Shown: positions 43,459-53,124, counted from the stretch's first letter. The stretch is DNA of 64,000 bases from Shewanella algicola (GCF_014648035.1 NZ_BMQI01000001.1:62001-126000); one strand, 5' to 3'. Made by a program: numbers and translations. The notes: a model not told the origin generated them from the sequence alone.

Positions 43459-45525
43459 TTACCTTGTGACTATCGGTACTTGCTTGCCATACGGCGATTC
43501 GATGTGCTCGATAAGTACCTTAAGAACAGGCTCTTCTGTTGTTAGTGTGTTAAAGAAAAATAAGTCGTAGAACGCTTTACGGGATATGACCTTCGGCAAA
43601 TTACCCGCGCTATGACCAAGCTCATGCACCATTACCCCAGAGCGAATGCCAAACGTATAATCAACACCATCGAGAATTACGTTAGTCAACAGGGTATCTT
43701 CTGGCGTACTACTGAGTTTTTCAGAGTTAAGCCTAGTGCGAAGAATTTTAAATAAGTCGTCCATTTCCATCTCGTCCATGGTGTTTTCGGACAGGTTTAT
43801 CATCATATCTGACATCACAAATGCACCATTTTCCAGCTCCATTGCACCAGTGAGTGCCCAGTTTCTCCAGCCAGGGGTTGACTGCGAATAGCCCCACTGT
43901 TTCATTGCATCTGCTTTAAGCTGTTTCATTTGTTGATCTTCAGGGTTAGCCCGCACAGCCCAGGTCGTAATATCCATCGTCCAGCCGTAATTACCGGCTT
44001 TAAATGCTTTTTCAGCAGTCTCATAGATATTGTCTCGCCCGCCTAACGCCTCAACATACAGCTCTGCTCGGTCTTCAAAATTAGGTTTTGCAAACTCCGT
44101 TGGGTCGCCCTGATACCAGCCCATATAACCGTTGTAAATATTGCGAACATTTTGCTCTACAGAGCCCCGTAATGGTCGGTGATATTCATGATCGTTGATG
44201 TGTTCAGGTAATGTGATATGCAGTTCTATCTCATCACGAGTCATGCCTTTGTTCATCAAACGGATCGTTTCATCATATTGATACTGTAAAGAGTCACGCC
44301 ATACACTGAACACAGATTCAACATAGTCTTCACCGGTTACAGGGCGTCCATGATGATTGGTGAAGCTTTTCGCATGATATGAGCGCATGCGATCGACACT
44401 GTCTTTCCATTCTTCCATATCACGGTATTGTGCTCCTCGAATGGTGTAAACATTAGGGATAGTCTCTCCCTGAATAGAATCCCCTAATAACATTTCGCCG
44501 TTTTCAGGCATGTAAATTGCGATATGATCGCTAGACTCACCCGGCACATGGAAAAGTTCCATTTCAACCCCATCGATGACCATGATTTGCTGATCATCAA
44601 TTGTGATATTAGGCTTTGCCGTAAACGTGGTTCTTGGGTCATAAACTTCTTTTGGCACATAACCAATGCCTTGACCGACATAACCTTCAGCTCCCACTTC
44701 TAATGGGGCACCAAAAGCATACATACCGCGATGAGACATCAATGGCGATAAGAAGCCAGATTCTAAGGCAAACATCTCGAACAGCTTTTCATGTGCAATC
44801 ACATTGATTTCACCAGCAGTAACTTGCTCTGGCGTGACATAAGCGCCGGTACCAGACAATTGATCAGGGTGGTGATGAGAGTAAATAATGGTATGGAACG
44901 GTAGATCTATCCCCGTTGCTTCACGAAATTTCTCTATGGCCACTTCTGCAATTTCGTTAGAGTAATGAGTGTCAAATGCGATTAAGCCTGTGTCACCCAC
45001 AACAATGGTTGAGTTGGTCATTTCAAACCCGTATATCTGATATACCCGATCAGAGAGTTTATAAATGGTGGGCTTCATGATGCCATGCATGCGTTTTAGT
45101 TCAGGATGTACTGAATCACTCGCTTGGATATTGCTATTGCGCAGCTTTGCTTCATCTTCTGATTCAAATATGTTGTAGTCAGCACTCCATATCACTTCAG
45201 GAAGATTAACGGTGCTTTTTAAATCTTTCAGCACCTTGTAGTTATCTTTAGCATGCGTGCCAGATTTAAAATCAACTTTAACTAAGGCGTTTTCTGGTGA
45301 GCCAGCAATAAAGACGTCGAGATCTTTTGGGTAGCCTCGAGTGTCATGATTATGCACTTGAGTTGCCGCAATATAACCGGCAATAGAATCATCGTCATGT
45401 TTAACTTCTACATGGGAATGACCATTAACCTGGAGTGTTTCACCTAATGTAAAATGATTATGCTGCTGCGCGTTGGCGGTTAAGCTAACAAGACCTATTG
45501 CTACGGCTAGTAAATTCTTTTTCAT
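43459..45525 (-). CDS. Exported alkyl-sulfatase-like metallo-hydrolase
   Basis: 688 residues. A signal peptide (about 1-19) precedes a metallo-beta-lactamase fold, then the alkyl-sulfatase dimerisation region (NVRNIYNGYMGWYQGDP, about 480) and a C-terminal SCP2-like domain, as in SdsA1/BDS1 enzymes. The metal motif that normally reads HxHxDH is HHHPDQ here, and the downstream AEN-type Glu is Asp (LLGDS); the late His region survives as NHHGRPVTG. Activity on sulfate esters is therefore uncertain. Good ribosome site (GAGGT). A perfect inverted repeat lies just upstream and a LysR gene beyond it. Confidence 0.85.
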   Translation of the reverse strand: MKKNLLAVAIGLVSLTANAQQHNHFTLGETLQVNGHSHVEVKHDDDSIAGYIAATQVHNHDTRGYPKDLDVFIAGSPENALVKVDFKSGTHAKDNYKVLKDLKSTVNLPEVIWSADYNIFESEDEAKLRNSNIQASDSVHPELKRMHGIMKPTIYKLSDRVYQIYGFEMTNSTIVVGDTGLIAFDTHYSNEIAEVAIEKFREATGIDLPFHTIIYSHHHPDQLSGTGAYVTPEQVTAGEINVIAHEKLFEMFALESGFLSPLMSHRGMYAFGAPLEVGAEGYVGQGIGYVPKEVYDPRTTFTAKPNITIDDQQIMVIDGVEMELFHVPGESSDHIAIYMPENGEMLLGDSIQGETIPNVYTIRGAQYRDMEEWKDSVDRMRSYHAKSFTNHHGRPVTGEDYVESVFSVWRDSLQYQYDETIRLMNKGMTRDEIELHITLPEHINDHEYHRPLRGSVEQNVRNIYNGYMGWYQGDPTEFAKPNFEDRAELYVEALGGRDNIYETAEKAFKAGNYGWTMDITTWAVRANPEDQQMKQLKADAMKQWGYSQSTPGWRNWALTGAMELENGAFVMSDMMINLSENTMDEMEMDDLFKILRTRLNSEKLSSTPEDTLLTNVILDGVDYTFGIRSGVMVHELGHSAGNLPKVISRKAFYDLFFFNTLTTEEPVLKVLIEHIESPYGKQVPIVTR

Positions 45526-45544
45526 GTTGTTACCTCTACAATTT

Positions 45545-45566
45545 AATAAACGACTATTCGTTTATT
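45545..45566. promoter_or_regulatory. Inverted repeat upstream of the sulfatase-like gene
   Basis: AATAAACGA-CTAT-TCGTTTATT is a perfect nine-bp inverted repeat, 20-41 bases before the start codon. It could be an operator or a 5' leader hairpin; the LysR gene next door is the nearest candidate regulator. Confidence 0.5.
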
Positions 45567-45646
45567 TGTTGAGGCAATAATAAGAATTAGAGGTGATTAA
45601 ATATATTAATGATAACTAATGTCGATCATTCAATTTTATTATCACG

Positions 45647-46543
45647 CTAAGGTGAAGTGAGCACTTCTTTAAATAGGCTAATAAGCCACATTGTGAGGGG
45701 ATCTTTATCATTTTTATAATGATAATAACTACATATATTAGGTGTTAAGGTGGGTATTTTCTCTTCAAGCGTGAAGGATCGATATACATCGGGGTCCATA
45801 AATCGATAGAGCATCGAGCAAGGAAAAATCATATCGGTATTTTGTACCACATCCAAAATGCCTTCCGGTAATTCTGAACGATAACGTACATCAACTTCCA
45901 AACCTAAAGCATCAAACGCTTGTTCTGCATACGATATTTTCGAGTTCCAATCACTCGAAATAATCGTAGTAAAAGGGTATTTTGCCGCTTCAGCCATACT
46001 CACTACATTGGCTTTTATGGGGTGATCTTTTCTGATTAAACAACGAAAACTGTCTTTTGCAATACTCACTTCTCTTATCTGTTTGTCCTGACTGGTTATT
46101 TGATAATGAACACCTATTTGGATTTGATCTGACCTAATCAGTTCTAAGGTATGTTGAGACCATTGGTGAATATGTATTGTTAAGTTTGGTGCTTCCTCTT
46201 TGATTTTTTTTAAAAAGCGATGCCCTAATAATGGTGCAAGTAAAGGCGATACTGCTAATGAAATGGTTTGATTAATATGTTGAGGATTAAAGTCGCTTGT
46301 CTGGGTGACAGACTGCTCAAGATGATGAAAGGTTTCATATGAATTTTGATACAGTTTATCGGCAAACGACGTTGGCTCAAGCCCCTGCGGTACTTTGACA
46401 AACAGTTCATCATTAAACTGATGCCTTAACTTTGATAACTGCTGACTTAAAGAAGGTTGTGAGCTGTGTAATCGCTCTGCAGCACGGCGCATGTTCTTTT
46501 CTTGGTATAAAACGAAGAATATTTTTAGTCTATTTAAATCCAT
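45647..46543 (-). CDS. LysR-family transcriptional regulator
   Basis: 298 residues. A classic N-terminal winged helix (MDLNRLKIFFVLYQEKNMRRAAERLHSSQPSLSQQLSKL) precedes the two-lobed ligand domain (about 90-290). It lies directly upstream of the alkyl-sulfatase-like gene in the same direction, which is less usual than the divergent LysR arrangement. Regulation of the sulfatase-like gene and outer-membrane protein is inferred from position. The inducer is unknown. Confidence 0.88.
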   Translation of the reverse strand: MDLNRLKIFFVLYQEKNMRRAAERLHSSQPSLSQQLSKLRHQFNDELFVKVPQGLEPTSFADKLYQNSYETFHHLEQSVTQTSDFNPQHINQTISLAVSPLLAPLLGHRFLKKIKEEAPNLTIHIHQWSQHTLELIRSDQIQIGVHYQITSQDKQIREVSIAKDSFRCLIRKDHPIKANVVSMAEAAKYPFTTIISSDWNSKISYAEQAFDALGLEVDVRYRSELPEGILDVVQNTDMIFPCSMLYRFMDPDVYRSFTLEEKIPTLTPNICSYYHYKNDKDPLTMWLISLFKEVLTSP

Positions 46544-46679
46544 GTAGACCTCAGCACTCGTGTTGTAAACAGATAACGAGCCATAACATAATGGACCATG
46601 ATGAAAGGCACGCTTTATTCTATACCGTTAACCGCACTATAGAGACATAAAATGGCACTCATTCATCATATAAGCCTAA

Positions 46680-48266
46680 TTATTTCGCTGTCAGCTTTTG
46701 CGCTAATACTGTCGCATTACGGGCCACAATGCCATAAATAGTCAATTGTGGGTTAGCGCCTAGGCTGGTTGGAAATACTGATCCATCCATCACTGATAAG
46801 TTTTCAAAATAGTGTGAATTACCATAACTGTCGACCATCGCCTGGGTTTTGTCTTCACCCATGGCACAGCCACCCATCACATGCGCCGAGGCGACAATGG
46901 TTTTGATTAACCCTAAATCAACTTGATTAATACTTTGTTTAGCATCATTCCAAGAGTCAAAGAAATTCAATCCATCATGCATTGGCAGCACTTTTTTGGC
47001 ACCAGCTGCAAATTGTAATTCTGCCATCGATAAAAAGGCGCGCTTTGCCCCACGCCAAAAACCTTCTGTTAACGGGTAATCAAGCGCAAAACTGTCATCG
47101 GTTAACCTGACTTGTCCACCCGGACTTTGCTCATTAAAGCCGTCACGAATAAGCGCTATGGTCACCTGCATTTGATTAAAGTTTGCCATTAATTGGGCAT
47201 GGCTTACCCCATACCCAATCGTTTTAGAGGCAATCAATACCGGATGCACCGGCGCGACTTCTAACTTGTAACCTAATTCACCTGCTGCACCGTCTTGCCA
47301 GACAAACTCATCGGAATAAATCGATTGTGGCGCACCACTATGGCCATTAATTTGCTCAGAAAACATCGCGCCAGATAGTAATGAAGGGTGCAAAAAGGTT
47401 TTGCCTAATTGCTTGTGAGGATCGGGCGTATTTGAACGCATTAAAATGGTTGGCGTGTGAATGGCACCAGCACTCAAAATATAGTGTTTGGCACTGAAAG
47501 TAATGGTTAATGCTGTGGGTTTAAATCCTTCTGTCATCGCTTGAGCAGTAAGCCCAACAACCTTGTCCCCTTTATGTTCAAGCTTGACGACTTTGGCCCG
47601 TGAGATTAATGTCGCACCATGCTCAAGCGCACTGGGTATAGTGGTTACCAGCATCGATTGCTTAGCATTAACTGGGCAACCCATTCCGCAATAACCAGTG
47701 TTCCAACAGCCTTTAACATTGCGTTTTATGACAGTGTATTCCCACCCCAATTTTTCACAACCATCACGTAATGCACCGTTGTTACGGTTTGCCTCGTATT
47801 GCCATTGCTCGATATTGAGACGCTGCTCCATTTTTTCAAACCAGGGCTGTAGCTCAGTCGCCGACAACCCTTTAACCGATTTAGCTTGTTGCCAAAAATC
47901 TAATGTTGGCTCCGGTGTGCGTATCGAGGTAGTCCAGTTAACCGTTGTTGAGCCGCCAACGGTACGGCCTTGAAAAATACCAATGCCTTTATCTGCGGTT
48001 TTTAATGCCGCGGCTTGTTGGTATAAATTAGGATAAGCATGGCGCTCTTCCATATCAAAATGCGTTGACGACTTTAACGCGCCGCCTTCAATCATAATGA
48101 CTTTAAGCCCAGCTTGAGACAATATTTCAGCCGCTGTTCCGCCACCAGCACCCGTGCCGACAATAACGACATCCGCCTCAAAATGACGGTCTTTCTCTAA
48201 TGTGCTGGCATCAATATGGTGCCAACCCGCATTCAGTCCTGTGATAATAGGATCAATAATAGCCAC
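46680..48266 (-). CDS. GMC-family FAD oxidoreductase
   Basis: 528 residues. The FAD-binding start VVIVGTGAGGGTAAEILSQAG and the GMC pattern GRTVGGSTTVNWTTSIR are clear, and the C-terminal AHVMGGCAMGE...GSVFPTSLGANP holds the family's active-site His region. A ferredoxin-like Cys pattern (CWNTGYCGMGCP, about 187-198) is also present. It oxidises an alcohol or sterol-type substrate that cannot be named. It has no signal peptide of its own. Its partner, a Tat-signal protein, is encoded 26 bases upstream, so export as a complex is possible. Confidence 0.85.
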   Translation of the reverse strand: MAIIDPIITGLNAGWHHIDASTLEKDRHFEADVVIVGTGAGGGTAAEILSQAGLKVIMIEGGALKSSTHFDMEERHAYPNLYQQAAALKTADKGIGIFQGRTVGGSTTVNWTTSIRTPEPTLDFWQQAKSVKGLSATELQPWFEKMEQRLNIEQWQYEANRNNGALRDGCEKLGWEYTVIKRNVKGCWNTGYCGMGCPVNAKQSMLVTTIPSALEHGATLISRAKVVKLEHKGDKVVGLTAQAMTEGFKPTALTITFSAKHYILSAGAIHTPTILMRSNTPDPHKQLGKTFLHPSLLSGAMFSEQINGHSGAPQSIYSDEFVWQDGAAGELGYKLEVAPVHPVLIASKTIGYGVSHAQLMANFNQMQVTIALIRDGFNEQSPGGQVRLTDDSFALDYPLTEGFWRGAKRAFLSMAELQFAAGAKKVLPMHDGLNFFDSWNDAKQSINQVDLGLIKTIVASAHVMGGCAMGEDKTQAMVDSYGNSHYFENLSVMDGSVFPTSLGANPQLTIYGIVARNATVLAQKLTAK

Positions 48267-48292
48267 GAGAATACTCCTTTACACCTGAGGGA

Positions 48293-48805
48293 TTAGTTTG
48301 CATTACTCACCAAGAAAGTGGGTTTGGCATAACGCAAGTTACCCCAATGTTCAGGACATGCATAATAACTGGCCATAATAAGCTCACGCAGTCCTGAATA
48401 GGCTGTTTTTAACATATCGAGAAAGTTGTAACGCCAAGACTCTAGCATATCGATCAATTGTTGCGGATCACGCCCCAATAGCGGCGTCATACTGCCACTG
48501 AGCAACAACAAGCCAAAACGGCCTTCAAGTAAGTCTAATAGCTCCATCAATTCATCTTGCTTGGCTTGAGGTAAATGGTCGATAGACAGCACTATGGCAT
48601 CTAAAGTGCGATTAATGGCCATTTCTCGGTGGTTGGCTACTTCAGGTAAGCTGCCATCGAGAAAAATAGGAATAAATACACTAAAAAGCACACGGTGATG
48701 AATATCATCGGAAGCGGTGGTTAATGTAGGCGAATACAGATTTACGCCTAATGCCAGTGCAGCGGTTCCTGCAAAAGCACCGGTAATAAAGGTACGTCGC
48801 TTCAT
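48293..48805 (-). CDS. Tat-signal small subunit for the GMC oxidoreductase
   Basis: 170 residues. A twin-arginine signal (MKRRTFITGAFAGTAALALG) is followed by a helical domain resembling the small (gamma) subunit of gluconate 2-dehydrogenase-type enzymes. It lies 26 bases before the GMC gene, as such subunits usually do. It probably carries the flavoprotein through the Tat pathway. No cytochrome subunit gene is present, so the electron acceptor is unclear. Confidence 0.72.
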   Translation of the reverse strand: MKRRTFITGAFAGTAALALGVNLYSPTLTTASDDIHHRVLFSVFIPIFLDGSLPEVANHREMAINRTLDAIVLSIDHLPQAKQDELMELLDLLEGRFGLLLLSGSMTPLLGRDPQQLIDMLESWRYNFLDMLKTAYSGLRELIMASYYACPEHWGNLRYAKPTFLVSNAN

Positions 48806-48866
48806 TTACTTCCCCTTTGAGTTATTGTTGCCGGTAATTTTTATATGTTAAAGTGGCACTAGTAAC

Positions 48867-48886
48867 ATTTAAACACACGTTTAAAT
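48867..48886. promoter_or_regulatory. Palindromic operator candidate between the GMC unit and yheT
   Basis: ATTTAAAC-ACAC-GTTTAAAT is a perfect 8+4+8 inverted repeat in the divergent gap between the Tat-signal gene and yheT. Its size suits a TetR-like dimer, but no TetR gene is nearby. Confidence 0.5.
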
Positions 48887-48917
48887 ATTCACAAACTATT
48901 GTAGAAAAAATCCCTTT

Positions 48918-49931
48918 ATGAAAACGTTATTCTCTCCGCCATGGTGGGCTGCAAGCCCGCACGTACAAACGATTTTACCGTTTATTTTCAAAGTAGCCAA
49001 ACCAGCAACGTTTAGGCAAAGACAAGAGTTGCCTGATGGTGATTTCATCGATTTAGATTGGTTAGGACAAGCTCAAAACGGTGAACCGATTCTAATCATT
49101 ATTCATGGTCTTGAAGGTAACACAGAATCACATTACGCACGCAGAATGCTTATCGAAGCGAAAAAAGCCAAAATCGCAGCGGTAGTACATCATCACCGTG
49201 GATGTTCAGGTGAGCCTAATCGTCTAGCCCGTAGTTATCATAGTGGCGATGTTGAAGACTTAGCATATACGTTATCACAGTTAAAACAGTACTATCCTGA
49301 TTCGCCACTTTATGCCGTAGGTTACAGCTTAGGTGGTAACGTACTGGCTAAATACCAAGGTAGCCGGCAACAACATAGTTTACTTGACCGTGCGGTGGTT
49401 GTGTCTGCACCGCTGACATTAGGCGCCTGCGCCAAACGCTTAGAAAGTGGGTTTTCGACGATTTACCAGCGCTTTTTAATTAAGCGTTTACAGCGCAAAA
49501 TGCTCGATAAAATCAACACAACGGATCTCACAGAGCAAATGCCCATCACCAAAAAACAACTTAACATGCTCAATACCTTTTACCTGTTTGATGACAAAGT
49601 GACAGCGCCTTTACACGGCTTTGCTGGTGCCGATGATTATTATCAAAAATCGAGTGGGATTAGCTATTTACAACATATCACCAAACCGACGTTAATCATT
49701 CATGCTCAAGATGATCCTTTTATGACTGACGATGTGATCCCTAGCAAAGATCAGTTATCGCCAATGGTAGAATATGAGTTACATCGATTTGGTGGACATG
49801 TGGGTTTTGTAGAAGGGGGCTGGCCTTGGAAACCGAAATTCTATTTAGAAAATAGGATAATCAACTTCTTATTAGCCAGTAACGACAATCTATTAGCTCA
49901 ACACATTACCGAAGAAGCACACAAGGAATAA
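48918..49931 (+). CDS. yheT: YheT alpha/beta hydrolase
   Basis: 337 residues. The alpha/beta-hydrolase core has the nucleophile elbow GYSLGGN with Ser, and the late Asp/His pair (HAQDDPF, HRFGGHVGF). The opening PPWWAASPHVQTILP matches YheT. The natural substrate is unknown; esterase activity is inferred from the family. yheU follows two bases later. Confidence 0.93.
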   Translation: MKTLFSPPWWAASPHVQTILPFIFKVAKPATFRQRQELPDGDFIDLDWLGQAQNGEPILIIIHGLEGNTESHYARRMLIEAKKAKIAAVVHHHRGCSGEPNRLARSYHSGDVEDLAYTLSQLKQYYPDSPLYAVGYSLGGNVLAKYQGSRQQHSLLDRAVVVSAPLTLGACAKRLESGFSTIYQRFLIKRLQRKMLDKINTTDLTEQMPITKKQLNMLNTFYLFDDKVTAPLHGFAGADDYYQKSSGISYLQHITKPTLIIHAQDDPFMTDDVIPSKDQLSPMVEYELHRFGGHVGFVEGGWPWKPKFYLENRIINFLLASNDNLLAQHITEEAHKE

Positions 49932-49933
49932 CC

Positions 49934-50182
49934 ATGCTGGTGCCATACGACGCGTTATTGTCATTACCCCAGGAAACACTGCAAGCAATAATAAAAGAAT
50001 ATTTACTGTCGCAACTTGAAGATGGCAGCTTTAGTGACGTGGATGAGCAACAACTGGTTAATGCGACTGAACGCTGCAAGCTCGCATTAAAAAAAGGCGA
50101 GTTAGTGGTAGAATATAGCGAGGACGATGAATCGATTGCGATCCGTCAACGAGAGCACATTTCAGCGAGAGTGAATGATTAA
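49934..50182 (+). CDS. yheU: YheU (UPF0270) protein
   Basis: 82 residues, acidic and soluble, opening MLVPYDALLSLPQETLQAII, typical for UPF0270. The function is unknown. It starts two bases after yheT and ends 140 bases before prkB, keeping the E. coli order. Confidence 0.92.
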   Translation: MLVPYDALLSLPQETLQAIIKEYLLSQLEDGSFSDVDEQQLVNATERCKLALKKGELVVEYSEDDESIAIRQREHISARVND

Positions 50183-50322
50183 AGTGCATGGTTAAGCATT
50201 CTTTTTATATAAATATGAATATTACGCGTATTATCAGCTGTGAAGAATTGACCCACAGGTGATGATTACCGTATAACTAGTGACTCGATTTTCTTGGTGA
50301 ATCACAAACGTAGGCAAACAAT

Positions 50323-51219
50323 ATGTCAGCAAAACACCCTATTATTGCTGTAACCGGTTCATCTGGTGCTGGCACAACAACCACAACAACTGCTTTTACT
50401 CACATATTCAGGCAATTGGGTATTAACGCAGCATTTGTGGAAGGCGACAGCTTTCATCATTTCACCCGCGCAGAAATGGAAGTATTAATCCGTAAGTCGC
50501 AGGCAGAAAATCGTAATATCAGTTATTTTGGCCCTGAAGCCAACAATTTCAAAAAACTCGAAGAATGTTTTATTAGTTACGGCGAAACCGGCAATGGTCA
50601 AACCCGCAGTTATTTACATACCTTTGATGAAGCAGTACCTTTTAACCAAATGCCAGGCACCTTCACTCAATGGCGTGATCTTCCTGAAAACACCGATATG
50701 CTTTATTACGAAGGGTTACATGGTGGAGTGGTTACCGATGATGCCGACGTTGCAAAACACGTCGACTTATTGATTGGCATGGTGCCGATTGTTAACTTGG
50801 AATGGATTCAAAAGATCATTAGAGACACCACTGAGCGTGGTCACAGCCGTGAAAAAGTCATGGGCTCGATTGTGCGCAGTATGGATGATTACATTAATCA
50901 TATGACGCCACAGTTTTCACGCACTCACATCAATTTCCAACGAGTACCAACAGTTGATACCTCTAATCCATTTAGCGCTAAAGATATTCCAAGCTTAGAT
51001 GAAAGCTTTGTGGTGATTCGTTTTCGTGGCATTAACAACGTCGACTTCCCTTATTATCTTAATATGATCCAAGGCTCGTTTATGTCGCGAGTCAACACAT
51101 TAGTCGTGCCAGGTGGCAAAATGTCACTGGCAATGGAATTGATCCTCACGCCACTAATTAAAGACTTACTAGAGAAACGGATAGAATTGCAAAACATCAA
51201 TGATATCAAGCCCGATTAA
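50323..51219 (+). CDS. prkB: Phosphoribulokinase-like protein
   Basis: 298 residues. P-loop near the start (AVTGSSGAGTTTTTTAF) with the PRK-family sequence VEGDSFHHFTRAEM. Many gammaproteobacteria lacking Rubisco have this gene beside crp; its true substrate is unproven, and no Calvin-cycle gene is in the window. It lies 140 bases after yheU. A long imperfect hairpin follows the gene (51283-51336). Confidence 0.92.
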   Translation: MSAKHPIIAVTGSSGAGTTTTTTAFTHIFRQLGINAAFVEGDSFHHFTRAEMEVLIRKSQAENRNISYFGPEANNFKKLEECFISYGETGNGQTRSYLHTFDEAVPFNQMPGTFTQWRDLPENTDMLYYEGLHGGVVTDDADVAKHVDLLIGMVPIVNLEWIQKIIRDTTERGHSREKVMGSIVRSMDDYINHMTPQFSRTHINFQRVPTVDTSNPFSAKDIPSLDESFVVIRFRGINNVDFPYYLNMIQGSFMSRVNTLVVPGGKMSLAMELILTPLIKDLLEKRIELQNINDIKPD

Positions 51220-51282
51220 GCTTGATTTAAGTCAGTAGCACTAAAATTGTTTTATCGTGATTTCAAGCGAAATAACGGCAGT

Positions 51283-51336
51283 TGATGTGCTTAGGCGCTA
51301 ATTCCCCCTTTTTCTGTTAGCGTGTTAAGCACATCA
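51283..51336. repeat. Long imperfect hairpin after prkB
   Basis: TGATGTGCTTAGGCGCTAA (51283-51301) pairs with TTAGCGTGTTAAGCACATCA (51317-51336) apart from a one-base bulge, with a 15-base pyrimidine-rich loop. A second short hairpin (GCAGTGC/GCACTGC) lies at 51370-51389. Neither has a T run on either strand, so they are not obvious terminators. Confidence 0.5.
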
Positions 51337-51398
51337 GCGAATTGACATTCCCCCGCGTTATACTCTTCTGCAGTGCGTTAATGCACTGCCATCAATCA

Positions 51399-52184
51399 CT
51401 ACATCAACGGAATAATTTCTCGATAAGCTTGATTATTTTGATATTGTTTTAAGCGTAAAATAAATTCATCACTACGGGCAATTTCAGGGTTATTTTTAAG
51501 CGCATCAATGGCTTTTTTCTGAGTGTCTATGGCGGCATTAAAGTCGCCTATTTCAGCATACCCTGCCGCTAAATTATCCAATACCGTTGGGTCATTTTGA
51601 TTTTTTTCTAGCAGTTTTAGCGACATCAATATCGCACGCGAACCGTCACGGTACTCAGCTTCAGGACAGGTTGCCAAAATCCACGCCACATTCCCTAGCG
51701 ATATCGCATCACCGGCGGCATTAAATTGTCCCATCGCCTTACCACAATTGCGTATCACACCATCACCGCCGGCCGAATAAATAAACCCTAGGCGAAAATG
51801 CGCCCATTTATCACCTTGTTCAGCCATCGATAAATACCACTTCTCGGCTAATGCTAAGTCACGCGGAAATAATTTACCTTCAAACGCTAGATCGGCCACC
51901 GTTTGCTGAGCTTTGACATGATTTTGTCCTGCTGCTTGGATAACCCAAGATAATCCAGCCTCGCCATCCTGGCTCACAAACCGGCCAGAAAAATACATTA
52001 ATCCCAATAAAAATTGCGCATCAGCATCACCCTGCTTAGCTTTAATTTGAATATGCACCAGTTTACTGGCAGCCAGAGACTCCGCCGTAGGCGGAACATA
52101 AAATGCTTGAGTCGGTAAACTCAATGCGCTAAACGCCAGTAGACATGCAGCAGTCCCTATTCGGCTCAGTTTTTTCACGCACAC
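51399..52184 (-). CDS. Exported Sel1/TPR-repeat protein
   Basis: 261 residues. A signal peptide ends near TQA-F (about 27). Sel1-type repeats follow (GDADAQFLLGLMYFSGR, AGQNHVKAQQTVADLAFEGKL, QGDKWAHFRLGFIYSAG), then a TPR-like part (about 190-250). These repeats mediate protein contacts in the periplasm. It sits where E. coli has yhfA between prkB and crp, on the opposite strand. Confidence 0.82.
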   Translation of the reverse strand: MCVKKLSRIGTAACLLAFSALSLPTQAFYVPPTAESLAASKLVHIQIKAKQGDADAQFLLGLMYFSGRFVSQDGEAGLSWVIQAAGQNHVKAQQTVADLAFEGKLFPRDLALAEKWYLSMAEQGDKWAHFRLGFIYSAGGDGVIRNCGKAMGQFNAAGDAISLGNVAWILATCPEAEYRDGSRAILMSLKLLEKNQNDPTVLDNLAAGYAEIGDFNAAIDTQKKAIDALKNNPEIARSDEFILRLKQYQNNQAYREIIPLM

Positions 52185-52488
52185 CTCTACAACAATGGGT
52201 AATATTAATAACAGTATCTAACTCGCCTAATCAATTCAATAGACTATGCTTGAAGCAAATAATTCAATAGACTTGAACAATCAGCCAAATAGAATAAGAT
52301 AAGGCAAATAAAATAAAAAGCTGACTTTGATCACAAACAAAAGAAATTTAATCAATTATTTAACAAGTTAATATACACTACTGACATTTCTAAATACGAT
52401 CTCTATCAAGGTTTTTACGACACGAATAGCGTAAAATGCTTAATTAGATATTACTTACTTTCATTTTTAATCAATCGAGGAACATCGT
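52185..52488 (+). promoter_or_regulatory. crp upstream region with possible CRP site
   Basis: 304 bases of AT-rich DNA. GCTGA-CTTTGA-TCACA at 52320-52335 matches the CRP pattern TGTGA-N6-TCACA at eight of ten core positions, which would fit autoregulation of crp. GAGGAAC before 52489 is the ribosome site. No other gene is seen. Confidence 0.45.
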
Positions 52489-53124
52489 ATGGCTCTGATT
52501 GGTAAGCCAAAACCTGACCCAACATTAGAATGGTTTCTTTCACATTGTCACATTCATAAGTACCCAGCAAAGAGCACATTGATCCATGCTGGTGAAGACT
52601 CTGACACTTTATATTACATCGTAAAAGGTTCTGTTGCTGTATTGATCAAAGATGAAGAAGGTAAAGAAATGATCCTTTCGTATCTTAACCAAGGTGACTT
52701 CATCGGCGAACTTGGCCTATTTGAAGAACAAGCAGAACGTACTGCTTGGGTTCGCGCTAAACAAGCGTGTGAAATTGCCGAGATTTCGTATAAGAAATTT
52801 AAGCAATTGATTCAAGTTAACCCAGAAATCTTAATGAAGCTTTCTGCGCAAATGGCGTACCGCTTACAAAGCACAAGTCAAAAAGTGGGTGATTTAGCCT
52901 TCTTAGACGTTGCTGGTCGCATTGCACAAACATTATTGCATCTAGCAAAACAGCCTGATGCAATGACTCACCCAGACGGCATGCAGATTAAGATCACTCG
53001 TCAAGAAATCGGTCAAATCGTGGGTTGCTCACGTGAAACTGTTGGCCGTATTTTAAAAATGCTTGAAGAGCAAAACTTAATCCAAGCACACGGTAAAACC
53101 ATCGTGGTTTACGGTACTCGCTAA
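52489..53124 (+). CDS. crp: cAMP receptor protein
   Basis: 211 residues, the standard length. The cyclic-nucleotide domain (about 15-120, [19 protein letters not shown], then [22 protein letters not shown]) and the C-terminal HTH ([22 protein letters not shown]) are nearly as in E. coli. With cAMP it controls carbon and, in Shewanella, anaerobic respiration genes. The following hairpin terminates it. Confidence 0.97.
   Translation: MALIGKPKPDPTLEWFLSHCHIHKYPAKSTLIHAGEDSDTLYYIVKGSVAVLIKDEEGKEMILSYLNQGDFIGELGLFEEQAERTAWVRAKQACEIAEISYKKFKQLIQVNPEILMKLSAQMAYRLQSTSQKVGDLAFLDVAGRIAQTLLHLAKQPDAMTHPDGMQIKITRQEIGQIVGCSRETVGRILKMLEEQNLIQAHGKTIVVYGTR

Noticed and set aside
50323..51219. prkB as evidence for a Calvin cycle
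   Set aside because: This crp-linked PrkB is found in many bacteria without Rubisco, and no other carbon-fixation gene is in the window.
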